Below, piece after piece: positions 1 through 7,637 of a DNA stretch of 64,000 bases. The position numbers and the translations under genes are program-made. The notes below the pieces were generated by a model. The model searched no databases. It was not told the DNA's origin and saw only the letters and a program-made list of their open reading frames with translations. Each line of letters opens with the position of its first letter. Position 1 is the stretch's first letter. This stretch comes from Alienimonas sp043951915 (GTDB taxonomy: Bacteria; Planctomycetota; Planctomycetia; Planctomycetales; Planctomycetaceae): contig NZ_JBINJD010000002.1 of assembly GCF_043951915.1 (NCBI RefSeq), forward strand, positions 10,886 through 74,885. Reading direction: 5' to 3'.

Positions 1-921
1 GTGAAGACGGATCACCTGGGAACGACCCGCACCAACGAGGCCGTCGTCAAACTGCGGGAGACGGCCTGCCCGTGCGGGTGCGGGATGAAGCTCGCCCAGT
101 GCCTGGTCGACGACCCCAACTGCACGCACAGTCCGCCGGCGGCGCAGGCGATCGTCGACGCGATCTGGCGAACGCCGCGGTTGCACGTGCTGGCGATCAC
201 GGACGAGTTCGACAAGTCGATCGGCGTCGACTGCGAAGCCGACCGCCTGAACGTGCTCTCGCTCGTGGAGAGCAACGTGGACAACGCCCTGATCGAGGTG
301 GAGGAGTTCTCCGAGCGCTCCGCCGCCTGGCGGGAACGGATGACGGCGGAGCACGTGCTCGCCCGGATCGGCTCCCTGAAGGTCGCTCCCCACGACGCGG
401 TGTTCTTCTACTACTCCGGCCACGGCCTCTACACCGACCGGGCCGGGCACCTGTTCCACATGCCCCACGGCAATACGGAGCTGAGGCGCGCGTCCGTGTT
501 GGCGGCGCTGAAAAAGCACAACGCTCGGCTGACGGTGCTTATCTCGGACACCTGCTACACCCGGTGGACGGGCAAAGAGCCGGCGGCGGCCGCCCGGGTC
601 TGGAACGACCGGACCCGGCCGCTGATGCGGTCGCTGTTCTTCGAGTCGACCGGCGTGGTGGACGTCACCTCCAGCGAGAGGGACGAGTTCTCGATGGTCT
701 ACCCGAAGCGGTCCGGCTCCCTGTTCACCGGCTCCCTGGAGCGGGTCGTGGAGGCGAACCTCGACCGCCCGTTAACGTGGTCGCAGGTGTTCCAGGCGAT
801 CCGCGCCGACACCCAGCGGCAGTTCGCCCGGTATAATCCGCAGGGGGTGCCCAACGGCGACGGCGTGCAGACGACCCAGACGCCGCTGGCCCTGTCGCTC
901 GCCCAACGCACGCCGCGGTAG
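1..921 (+). CDS. Caspase-like (peptidase C14) cysteine protease, 5' end uncertain
   Basis: This reads as a caspase/metacaspase-fold protease. The catalytic pair is visible: His141 in YYSGHG and Cys185 in SDTCY, each following a hydrophobic strand as the C14 family requires. A caspase domain spans roughly residues 58-270. Upstream is an unusual cysteine cluster, CPCGCG at 23-28 followed by Cys34 and Cys41, which could bind a metal; I do not recognise it as a named domain. The frame starts with GTG at the first base of the window and is open there, so the true start may lie upstream. There is no signal peptide in the visible part. The substrate and role are unknown. Bacterial members act in regulated proteolysis or cell death, but nothing here fixes which. 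Confidence 0.75.
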   Translation: MKTDHLGTTRTNEAVVKLRETACPCGCGMKLAQCLVDDPNCTHSPPAAQAIVDAIWRTPRLHVLAITDEFDKSIGVDCEADRLNVLSLVESNVDNALIEVEEFSERSAAWRERMTAEHVLARIGSLKVAPHDAVFFYYSGHGLYTDRAGHLFHMPHGNTELRRASVLAALKKHNARLTVLISDTCYTRWTGKEPAAAARVWNDRTRPLMRSLFFESTGVVDVTSSERDEFSMVYPKRSGSLFTGSLERVVEANLDRPLTWSQVFQAIRADTQRQFARYNPQGVPNGDGVQTTQTPLALSLAQRTPR

Positions 922-995
922 GCCGCGGCCTCCCTGTCCGAACGGCCGTTCGCCCCGGCGACTCCTCGCGGACCGACCGCGCGGGGCCGACCGCA

Positions 996-1023
996 TTGCG
1001 GTCTCGGCGCCCGATCCTACGAT
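996..1023 (+). promoter_or_regulatory. Candidate sigma-70-type promoter for ettA
   Basis: TTGCGG (996-1001) and TACGAT (1018-1023) are separated by 16 bases. They lie in the gap between the caspase-like gene and ettA, about 70 bases before the ettA start. Both hexamers are partial matches to the consensus, so this is a weak, position-supported guess. Confidence 0.3.
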
Positions 1024-1090
1024 GCGCCGCCGCATCGCCTTTCCCAGCCTCTCCTCACCCCCGCCGACGGCGGGGCGGTTCTGAGACAGT

Positions 1091-2764
1091 ATGAGTCAGC
1101 AGTACATTTACCAGATCGAAAACCTGACCAAGGTTTACGACGACAAAGAGGTTTTGAAGGACGTCAGCCTCGCCTTCTACCCGGGGGCGAAGATCGGCGT
1201 GCTGGGCGTCAACGGGGCCGGCAAGAGCACCCTTCTGCGGATCATGGCCGGCGAGGACCGCGACTTCGACGGCGATGCCGGTCTGATGATGAAGGACGTC
1301 ACGGTCGGCTACTTCAAGCAGGAACCGGACCTCGACGGCTCCCTGACGGTCGCCGAGACCGTCGAGCTGGCCGTCGCCGACAAGCGGGCCGTGCTGGAGC
1401 GGTTCAACGACCTGAACATGAAGCTCGCCGAGGACCTGCCCCCGGACGAGATGGAGAAGACGCTCAAGGAACTGGACCAGGTCCAGAACCAGATCGACGC
1501 GGAAAATTTGTGGGAGATCGACCGGACCCTCGACATGGCCAAGGATGCCCTCCGCGTCCCGCCGGACGACGTCCTGATCGAACCGCTGTCGGGCGGCGAG
1601 AAGCGGCGGGTGTACCTCGCCAAGCTGCTGCTCTCCTCGCCGGACCTCCTCCTGCTGGACGAACCGACGAACCACCTCGACGCCGCCTCCGTCAGCTGGT
1701 TGGAGAAGTACCTCGCGGCGTTCAAGGGGACCGTCGTGGCGATCACCCACGACCGGTACTTCCTCGATAACGTCGCCGGCTGGATCCTGGAGATCGAACG
1801 CGGCCGCTGCCTGCCGTTCGAGGGCAATTACTCCGCCTGGCTGGAGGCCAAGCAGGCCCGCCTCGCCCTGGAGGAGAAGCAGGAGTCGAAGCGTCAGAAG
1901 ACGATGAAGCAGGAGTTGGAGTGGGTCCGCAGCACCCCGAAGGCCCGCGCCACGAAGAACAAGGCCCGGCTGGAACGCTTCCAGCAGATGCAGGACACCA
2001 AGGTGGACCTCGCCGACGAGACGGCGGAGATCCAGATCGCCCCCGGCCCGCCGCTGGGCGAGTTGGTGGTGGAGGCCGAGGGCGTGCGGAAGGCCTACGG
2101 CGACAAGCTGCTGTACGACGACCTCACGTTCCGCCTGCCGCGGGGCGGCATCGTGGGCGTCATCGGGGCCAACGGCACCGGCAAAACGACGCTGTTCCGG
2201 ATGATCACCGGGCAGGAGGAGCCGGACGCCGGCACCCTGCGGATCGGCCAGAAGGTGAAGCTCGCCTACGTCGACCAGAGCCGGGCCGACCTCGACCCGA
2301 ACAAAACCGTCTACGAGGAGATCAGCGGCGGGCACGACATCCTCGAGCTCGGCGGGGGGCAGAAGATGCACGCCCGCTCCTACGCCAGTAAGTTCAACTT
2401 CAAGGGGCCGGACCAGCAGCAGCTCGTCGGCACGCTCTCCGGCGGGCAGCGGAACCGGGTGCACCTCGCCAAGTTGCTGCGGAGCGGCGGCAACCTGCTG
2501 CTGCTCGACGAACCGTCGAACGACCTCGACGTGGACACGCTGCGGTCGCTGGAGGAGGCCCTCCTCACCTTCCGCGGCTGCGTGATGGTCTCCAGCCACG
2601 ACCGCTGGTTCCTGGACCGGATCGCCACGCACATCCTCGCCTTCGAGGGCGACAGCAAAACGACCTGGTTCGAGGGGAACTACGACCTCTACGAGCGGAT
2701 GAAGAAAGAGCGGGACGGCGACGTCGGCCCCACGCGCACCAAGTTCCAGAAGATCGCCGTGTGA
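1091..2764 (+). CDS. ettA: Energy-dependent translational throttle protein EttA (ABC-F ATPase)
   Basis: A soluble 557-residue ABC-F protein, almost exactly the usual EttA length. It has two ABC cassettes in tandem. The first has Walker A GVNGAGKST (39-47), signature LSGGEKRRV and Walker B LLLLDEPTNHLD. The second has GANGTGKTT, LSGGQRNRV and LLLLDEPSNDLD. A charged linker rich in Lys/Glu lies between them, and there is no membrane domain. EttA binds the ribosomal E site and gates the first peptide bonds according to ATP/ADP level. The ATG at 1091 has no Shine-Dalgarno sequence. The gene appears to stand alone, with the next gene starting about 190 bases on. Assignment to EttA rather than another ABC-F rests on length and overall match. 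Confidence 0.92.
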   Translation: MSQQYIYQIENLTKVYDDKEVLKDVSLAFYPGAKIGVLGVNGAGKSTLLRIMAGEDRDFDGDAGLMMKDVTVGYFKQEPDLDGSLTVAETVELAVADKRAVLERFNDLNMKLAEDLPPDEMEKTLKELDQVQNQIDAENLWEIDRTLDMAKDALRVPPDDVLIEPLSGGEKRRVYLAKLLLSSPDLLLLDEPTNHLDAASVSWLEKYLAAFKGTVVAITHDRYFLDNVAGWILEIERGRCLPFEGNYSAWLEAKQARLALEEKQESKRQKTMKQELEWVRSTPKARATKNKARLERFQQMQDTKVDLADETAEIQIAPGPPLGELVVEAEGVRKAYGDKLLYDDLTFRLPRGGIVGVIGANGTGKTTLFRMITGQEEPDAGTLRIGQKVKLAYVDQSRADLDPNKTVYEEISGGHDILELGGGQKMHARSYASKFNFKGPDQQQLVGTLSGGQRNRVHLAKLLRSGGNLLLLDEPSNDLDVDTLRSLEEALLTFRGCVMVSSHDRWFLDRIATHILAFEGDSKTTWFEGNYDLYERMKKERDGDVGPTRTKFQKIAV

Positions 2765-2786
2765 CGGGGGATCGCCGTGTGACGGG
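2752..2786 (+). repeat. Small tandem duplication over the ettA stop codon
   Basis: The bases covering the end of ettA, GATCGCCGTGTGACGGG, occur twice in direct succession (2752 and 2770). A second in-frame-like copy of the last codons and stop therefore follows the real stop. This looks like a replication-slippage duplication with no coding effect. Confidence 0.7.
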
Positions 2787-2957
2787 CCGCGCGGCGGCGC
2801 CGGTCCTGCCGGTCGGGTTCGCTCGGGGGGCGGCCGGCTGGTCCCCGGGAGCGGAAACCGCTTGAACGGGCCGTGCCGGCGGTGAAGATTGATCCATCCC
2901 CGTGGACCGTCCCCCTGTGGGTTCAACGCGCCCGCCCCTCACCGTCTGATCGATCGC

Positions 2958-4628
2958 ATGGCCGCCAAGAAGTACCTGTCGCTCGAAGAGGCGGCCGAGC
3001 GTCTCTCGATGCCGGCCGACAAGCTCAACAAGCTGCGGGCCGACGGCGAACTCCGCGGGTTCGCCGATCGCGGCACCTGGAAGTTCAAGGCCGACGACAT
3101 TGAGGAGTACGGCCGCTCCCTGCAGGTCTCCAGCGATCCCGACGTTCCCCTGCTGGACGATCCGGACTTCGGCCCGGCCGACGCCGGCGCCGCTTCCGAC
3201 GAGTCGCTGGAGATCCGCATGCCCGGCGAGGCGGACGCCGGCGACGACGACCTCGGCCTCGCCGACGAACCGACCATCGTCCGCGGCGGCCCCGGCGATA
3301 CGGACGCGAGCGACAGCGACGTCCGCCTCGCCGTCGACAGCGCCCTGGGCGACGTCCGCGACACGGATTCCCAGGACGCCGGGAGCGGCCCGATCGACCT
3401 GTCGGACTCCGACAGCGACGTCCGCCTGATCGGCGACGAGTCCAGCGTGCTGCTGGGCGACGGCAGCGACAGCGACGTGCGACTGATCGCCGACGACAGC
3501 GCCGCGGGAGCCGCGGACGACGACGACAGCGACGTGGCGCTGGTCTCCGATTCCGACGCCCGCCGCCCCGGCGGCTCCAGCGCCGTCGGCGCCAACGTGC
3601 TGGACGACGACCACCCGTCCGAAGGGTTCGATCAGGACAGCCAGCTCACCCTCGGCGCCGACAGCGGCATCATGCTCGAGAGCCCGCTGGACAGCGGGAT
3701 CGCCCTGGAGGGCGACAGCGGCGTGACGGTCAGCGGCGACGACGACAGCGGCCTCAGCCTCGCCGACGAGGACGACGACAGCGGCATCGCCCTGGCGGAC
3801 GAGAGCAGCGGCATCGCGTTGGCCGAGGACAGCGACGCCTCCCTGGCCGACGCCGACTCCGCCGACGCCGCCAGCGCCATCGACCCGGACGACTTCAGCG
3901 GCGGGGAGGACGGCTCCAGCATCATCCTGCTGGGCGACGACAGCGGCATCGCCCTGGCCGGCGACAGCGGCGTGGTGATGGCCGACAGCGGCGTCGCCGA
4001 CAGCGGCATCGCCCTGGACTTCCTTAACGAGGACGACGACGCCCCCTCGCCCACCCAGTCCCTCGCCGCCGCCGGGGCGGGCGCCGCCGCCGCCCGCGGG
4101 CCCGGCGCCACCGAGGCGGACCTGGAAGCCGTCGACGACGAGGGCTACTCCGTCGCCGACGACGAGGAGGGCGGCGCCGACACCTCCGTCATCCTGTTCG
4201 AAGACGACGAGGACGACTTCGACGATCCGGTCGAAGCCCCCGCCGGCGGGAACACCAGCCAGTTCGAGTTGGAGGAGGACTTCGACGAGTTCGAGTCCGA
4301 CGACGCCACCGGCAGCGTGGCCTCCGCGGAGATTCTCGCCGAAGACGACGACGACGACATGGACGTCTTCGAAGCGTCCGACGCCGATTTCGAGGACGAC
4401 GACTTCGAAAGCGGCGCCAGCCGGGCGGAGTTCGCCCCCGGCGGCTACGCCCGGGCCCCGGAGGCGGAGTTCGACGGCGTCACCGTCAGCCTGCTGGGCG
4501 CCGGCACCCTGCTGTTGTTGCTCGTCGGCGTGCTCTCCTTCGACCTCGTCCGCAGCATGTGGGGCGTGAACGAACCCGGCGTGTTCAGCCAGACGATCCT
4601 CGACTCGATCGGCAAGTCGCTGTATTGA
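2958..4628 (+). CDS. Membrane-anchored helix-turn-helix protein with long Asp/Ser-rich repeats
   Basis: 556 residues from the ATG at 2958, chosen because the conserved HTH begins right there (MAAKKYLSLEEAAERL). Residues 1-55 resemble an excisionase/MerR-like winged HTH. Residues 60-510 are extremely acidic and repetitive: a block of SDSDVRL-type units (about 115-195) followed by DSGIAL-type units (about 230-355), then Glu/Asp/Phe-rich sequence. One hydrophobic segment (about 512-532, LLGAGTLLLLLVGVL) precedes a short C-terminal tail. The picture is a DNA- or protein-binding head tied to the membrane by a long, negatively charged, probably disordered tether. I recall similar proteins from planctomycetes, but no function is established that I can name. 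Confidence 0.7.
   Translation: MAAKKYLSLEEAAERLSMPADKLNKLRADGELRGFADRGTWKFKADDIEEYGRSLQVSSDPDVPLLDDPDFGPADAGAASDESLEIRMPGEADAGDDDLGLADEPTIVRGGPGDTDASDSDVRLAVDSALGDVRDTDSQDAGSGPIDLSDSDSDVRLIGDESSVLLGDGSDSDVRLIADDSAAGAADDDDSDVALVSDSDARRPGGSSAVGANVLDDDHPSEGFDQDSQLTLGADSGIMLESPLDSGIALEGDSGVTVSGDDDSGLSLADEDDDSGIALADESSGIALAEDSDASLADADSADAASAIDPDDFSGGEDGSSIILLGDDSGIALAGDSGVVMADSGVADSGIALDFLNEDDDAPSPTQSLAAAGAGAAAARGPGATEADLEAVDDEGYSVADDEEGGADTSVILFEDDEDDFDDPVEAPAGGNTSQFELEEDFDEFESDDATGSVASAEILAEDDDDDMDVFEASDADFEDDDFESGASRAEFAPGGYARAPEAEFDGVTVSLLGAGTLLLLLVGVLSFDLVRSMWGVNEPGVFSQTILDSIGKSLY
3300..4020 (+). repeat. Coding repeats for SDSDVRL and DSGIAL units
   Basis: Within the acidic HTH gene, short imperfect DNA repeats built on GACAGCGACGTCCGCCTG and GACAGCGGCATCGCCCTGG recur in frame. 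At least four units of the first type and about eight of the second can be read. They encode the low-complexity acidic region and are a likely place for length variation by slippage. Confidence 0.75.
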
Positions 4629-4652
4629 GCCCGCGGCGCGGGGAATCCCAAG

Positions 4653-4736
4653 GACCAAGAAATCAAGAACCAGATTGATTTGGCGGTCCGGCGGCCCGCC
4701 GCCGCCCGTTATCCCTTGGTTCTTGATTTCTTGGTC
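4653..4736. repeat. 20-bp perfect inverted repeat between the HTH gene and pyrE
   Basis: The left arm 4653-4672 (GACCAAGAAATCAAGAACCA) is exactly complementary to 4717-4736, with a 44-base interval. Beyond the 20 bp the arms still match apart from one indel. It is A+T-rich in a very G+C-rich region, so it stands out. It could be a transcription terminator for the HTH gene, a protein-binding site, or a dispersed repeat. Its right arm ends eight bases before the pyrE start codon. Confidence 0.85.
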
Positions 4737-4744
4737 TTGGAATT

Positions 4745-5302
4745 TTGTCTGTCACTTACGACCGCGACGCCCTCCACGCCCTCGTCCTCGAACGGGCGCT
4801 GAAGTTCGGCGACTTCACCCTCGCCAGCGGGCAGAAGAGCTCGTACTACCTCGACGGCAAGCAGGTCGCCCTGCACGCGCAGGGGCTGCGGCTGATCGCC
4901 GCCGGCTTCCTGGAGCTGGCCGCGGACTGGGACTACGACGCCGTCGGCGGCATGAGCATCGGCGCTGACCCGCTGATCGGCGGCGTCCTCTCCCTGTCCG
5001 ACCGCACCGACCTGGTCGGCGCAATGATCCGCAAGGAAGCGAAGGGCCACGGCACCGGCCGCTACGTCGAGGGGCCGTTGCAGGGCGGGCAGAACGTCTT
5101 GGTCGTCGAGGACGTCGTCACGACCGGCGGCTCCAGCCTGAAAGCGATCGAACGCCTGCGGGATTACGGCGCCGAGGTCTGCGGCGTGGTCGCCATCGTC
5201 GATCGCCTGCAGGGCGGCGCCGCGGCCTTCGAGGCGGCCGGCGTGCCCCTCAAAACGCTGTTTACCGTCCGCGACTTCGGCATCGAGCCGCCGGCGGCGT
5301 AA
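4745..5302 (+). CDS. pyrE: Orotate phosphoribosyltransferase
   Basis: 185 residues. It transfers the phosphoribosyl group of PRPP to orotate, giving OMP, the fifth step of pyrimidine synthesis. The PRPP-binding motif is clear (VLVVEDVVTTGGS, about residues 118-130), as are the N-terminal FTLASGQKSSYYLDGK block and the GADPLIGG loop. The start is a TTG at 4745, the only in-frame start near the conserved N terminus. The stop codon TAA lies directly at the left edge of a palindromic element. The pathway partner pyrC is in the window at 17.4-18.8 kb but is not co-transcribed with it. Confidence 0.93.
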   Translation: MSVTYDRDALHALVLERALKFGDFTLASGQKSSYYLDGKQVALHAQGLRLIAAGFLELAADWDYDAVGGMSIGADPLIGGVLSLSDRTDLVGAMIRKEAKGHGTGRYVEGPLQGGQNVLVVEDVVTTGGSSLKAIERLRDYGAEVCGVVAIVDRLQGGAAAFEAAGVPLKTLFTVRDFGIEPPAA

Positions 5303-5304
5303 CC

Positions 5305-5413
5305 CCGAGCCCCGACCGTGAGGGAGGGGCCGTTCTGGCCGTTCCAAGCGAGGGGACCCGCCCGGCGACGGCGGACGCGGGTGAGCGACCCCTCCCTTAC
5401 GGTCGGGGCTCGG
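5305..5413. repeat. Palindromic element, GAGCCCCGACCGTNAGGG family (copy 1)
   Basis: The arms 5305-5329 and 5389-5413 pair over 25 bases with one mismatch (CCGAGCCCCGACCGTGAGG... against its complement), enclosing about 59 bases. It fills the space between the convergent pyrE and hydrolase genes. It shares its arms with the element inside the KAPA-synthase-like gene (7348-7452). It probably folds as a long hairpin in either transcript. Confidence 0.85.
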
Positions 5414-5418
5414 TAGCG

Positions 5419-6330
5419 TCACCCGGCGAAGTCCGCCAGAGCTCCGCAATACCGCTCCGCCTCGTCCTCCATCACGAGGTGCCCGGCCGGCAGGGCGACG
5501 GTCGTTGCGTGGGGCATCCGCTGTTGGAACTCCTCCAGGAACGGCGGGCCGAAGCACCAGTCCTTCTCGCCCCAGAGCAGCAGCGTGGGCTTGTCCGCGA
5601 GCGTCGGCAGGCCCTCCTCCAGTTCAACGAGGTGCTTGTAGCTGGGGTGGCCCGGCTTCGTGGGCACGTCCTGCACGAAGCGGTGCAGGGCGACGCGGTC
5701 GGCCCAGTTGCCGTAGGGCTGGAAGTACCCGCGGCGGGTGTCCGCCGAGATGCGGTCCGGATGGACGACGCAGTCTCGCATCAGGCCGCGGACGAACAGG
5801 TTCGGCCCCCGCAGCAGGAACCCGCCGATCGGCGAGCGGGCCAGGCCGATCTGCCACGGCATCCGGTCGCTGCGGAACGCCGCGGTGTTGGAGATTACCA
5901 GCTTCGAGAACCGCCCCGGCTCCCGCACCGCGGCCAGCAGCCCGATCGGCCCGCCCCAGTCGTGCACGACGAGGGTCACGTCGTGCAAATCGAGTTCGCG
6001 GACCAGCGCCAGCAGGTTCTCCGCGTGCTGATTCAGGCGGTAGGGGTACTCCGCCGGCTTGTCGCTGCGGCCCATCCCGACGTGATCGACGGCGACCGCC
6101 CGATGCGAACCCGCCACGGCCCCCATCGCCCGGCGGTACATCCAGGACCACGTCGGGTTCCCGTGCACGAACAGCACCGGCGACCCTTCGCCGGCTTCGA
6201 CGTACGCCATCCGAGCGGCGCCCCCCCCATTTGAGGAAGACTGGCCGTCGCCGGTCGGCGGCGTGAACGTGCGAAAGCTCGCCCCGTCGGGGAATCCGGC
6301 GCGAATGAACTCAGGAACGGCGTCGCTCAC
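5419..6330 (-). CDS. Alpha/beta hydrolase of the haloalkane dehalogenase / OleB type
   Basis: 303 residues. The fold is marked by the oxyanion region HGNPTWSW (56-63), the nucleophile Asp124 in VVHDWGGP (an Asp, as in haloalkane dehalogenases and OleB, not Ser), and the late acid/His pair with His284 in AGHLVMED. The DHVGMGRSDKP and WGEKDWCFGPPFL blocks look more like OleB (beta-lactone decarboxylase of olefin synthesis) than a classical dehalogenase, but no other ole gene is nearby. The start ATG overlaps the stop of the upstream KAPA-synthase-like gene by four bases, so translation is probably coupled. Substrate unknown. Confidence 0.75.
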   Translation of the reverse strand: MSDAVPEFIRAGFPDGASFRTFTPPTGDGQSSSNGGGAARMAYVEAGEGSPVLFVHGNPTWSWMYRRAMGAVAGSHRAVAVDHVGMGRSDKPAEYPYRLNQHAENLLALVRELDLHDVTLVVHDWGGPIGLLAAVREPGRFSKLVISNTAAFRSDRMPWQIGLARSPIGGFLLRGPNLFVRGLMRDCVVHPDRISADTRRGYFQPYGNWADRVALHRFVQDVPTKPGHPSYKHLVELEEGLPTLADKPTLLLWGEKDWCFGPPFLEEFQQRMPHATTVALPAGHLVMEDEAERYCGALADFAG

Positions 6331-7637
6331 GCGGCGTCTTTCAGGAGGTGAATCAGAGCGTTGGCGAGGTCGTCGACCGCCTCGTCGGGGTGGGCGGCGG
6401 AGAGGGAGACCCGCAACCGGCTGGTCCCCCGCGGCACCGTCGGCGGCCGAATCGCCGGCACGAAGAACCCGGCCTCGGCGAGCGCGGCGGAGGCCCGCAC
6501 GGCGGCGTTAGGGTCTCCGCACAGGAGCGGCACGATCGGGCAGCCCTCGGTCCCCGGCAGGCGGTCGACGCCGAACGCGTCCCGCAGCGCGCGGGTCAGC
6601 CGCGTGCCGGTGCGTTCCAACCGCTCCCGGGCGGCGGCGCCGGCGGGCGAAGCGATCCATCGGAGATTCGCCGTCCCCGCTGCGGCCACGGCCGGCGGCA
6701 GGGCGGTGCTGAAGATGTGGCTCTTGGCGGTGTGCCGCAGGTAGTCGCACAGCGACTGCGAGCCGCTGACGAACCCGCCGGCCGCTCCGACGGCTTTCGA
6801 CAGGGTGCCGGTGCGAATCACCCGCGGGTCGGTCGGCGGCGCGTCCTCAACTTCCGTCCCGCACGCTTCCCACCAGCCCCGGCCGCCGCGGCCGCACACG
6901 CCGGTTGCGTGGGCTTCGTCCATGACGATCGCCGCGTCGTATCGCCGGGCGAGTTCGAGCAGCCCCGGCAGCGGCACGGCGTCCCCGTCCATGCTGAAGA
7001 CGGCGTCGGTCACGATCCACCGCCGGCGGGCGTCCGCCGCTTTCTGCAATTCCCGCTCCAGCTTCGGCAGCCCCCCGGCCCAGCCGGGGCCGCGGCGCCA
7101 GACCCGCAGCCGGCCGCCGCCGAGCCTTGCCCCGTCGACCAGGCAGGCGTGGCAGTCGCGTTCGAGGAAGACCGCGTCGCCGGGGCCGGTCAGGGCGGAG
7201 ACCGTGCCGAGGTTCGCCGCGTAGCCGGTGGGGAAGACGACCGCGTCTTCGGTCCCCTCGAACTCTGCGATCGTGCGTTCCAGCTCCGCGACCTCCGGCG
7301 AGCGGCCGACGACCGCGGGGGAGGCGGTGGCGCCGCACGGTAACGCCGAGGCCCGACCGTAAGGAAGGGGCCGTTCGCACCCGTCCGCGACAGAGTCGGG
7401 GGGAGAATCGCCCGCGCCCGTCAGAACGGCCCCTTCCTCACGGTCGGGGCTCAGGGGGGACGCGGCCAACCCCAGGTAGTCGTTGGAGCCGAAGTTCCAC
7501 AGTTCGCGACCGTCGATTTCCACGCGGCCGCCGGGCAGCGTGCGGCAGACGCGCGTCGGCCGCCGCAGGCCCTCCGCGTCCAGCCGTTCCAGCTCCTCCG
7601 CGACCCACCCGAGGGGATCGCCGGCGTCGGCCGTCAT
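6327..7637 (-). CDS. 8-amino-7-oxononanoate (KAPA) synthase-like PLP enzyme with an in-frame palindromic insertion
   Basis: 436 residues, about 40 longer than usual for the alpha-oxoamine synthase family. These enzymes condense an amino acid with an acyl-CoA; BioF makes KAPA for biotin. Landmarks are FGSNDYLGLA (49-58), a GATASPAVVGRSPEVAELE block, FPTGYAANLG, the DEAHATG aspartate motif, and the PLP lysine in GTLSKAVGAAGG. Between SNDYLGLA and the GATASP block, residues about 61-100 have no counterpart in the family and are encoded by a palindromic repeat. It is the middle gene of a coupled trio: the upstream peptidase overlaps by four bases and the downstream hydrolase by four. BioF, Kbl-like and related specificities cannot be separated here, since no other biotin gene is present. 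Confidence 0.78.
   Translation of the reverse strand: MTADAGDPLGWVAEELERLDAEGLRRPTRVCRTLPGGRVEIDGRELWNFGSNDYLGLAASPLSPDREEGAVLTGAGDSPPDSVADGCERPLPYGRASALPCGATASPAVVGRSPEVAELERTIAEFEGTEDAVVFPTGYAANLGTVSALTGPGDAVFLERDCHACLVDGARLGGGRLRVWRRGPGWAGGLPKLERELQKAADARRRWIVTDAVFSMDGDAVPLPGLLELARRYDAAIVMDEAHATGVCGRGGRGWWEACGTEVEDAPPTDPRVIRTGTLSKAVGAAGGFVSGSQSLCDYLRHTAKSHIFSTALPPAVAAAGTANLRWIASPAGAAARERLERTGTRLTRALRDAFGVDRLPGTEGCPIVPLLCGDPNAAVRASAALAEAGFFVPAIRPPTVPRGTSRLRVSLSAAHPDEAVDDLANALIHLLKDAA
7348..7452. repeat. Palindromic element inside a coding sequence (copy 2)
   Basis: The arms 7348-7376 and 7424-7452 are complementary at 27 of 29 positions and carry the same GACCGTNAGGNAGGGGCCGTTC core as the element at 5305-5413. 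About 117 bases, 39 codons, appear to be added to the KAPA-synthase-like gene without breaking the frame. The inserted protein segment begins near LSPDREEG and ends near GRASALP. Confidence 0.85.

Noticed and set aside
5419..6330. An olefin-synthesis (ole) cluster around the OleB-like hydrolase
   Set aside because: No OleA, OleC or OleD is adjacent. The neighbouring PLP enzyme is of the KAPA synthase family and not part of that pathway.
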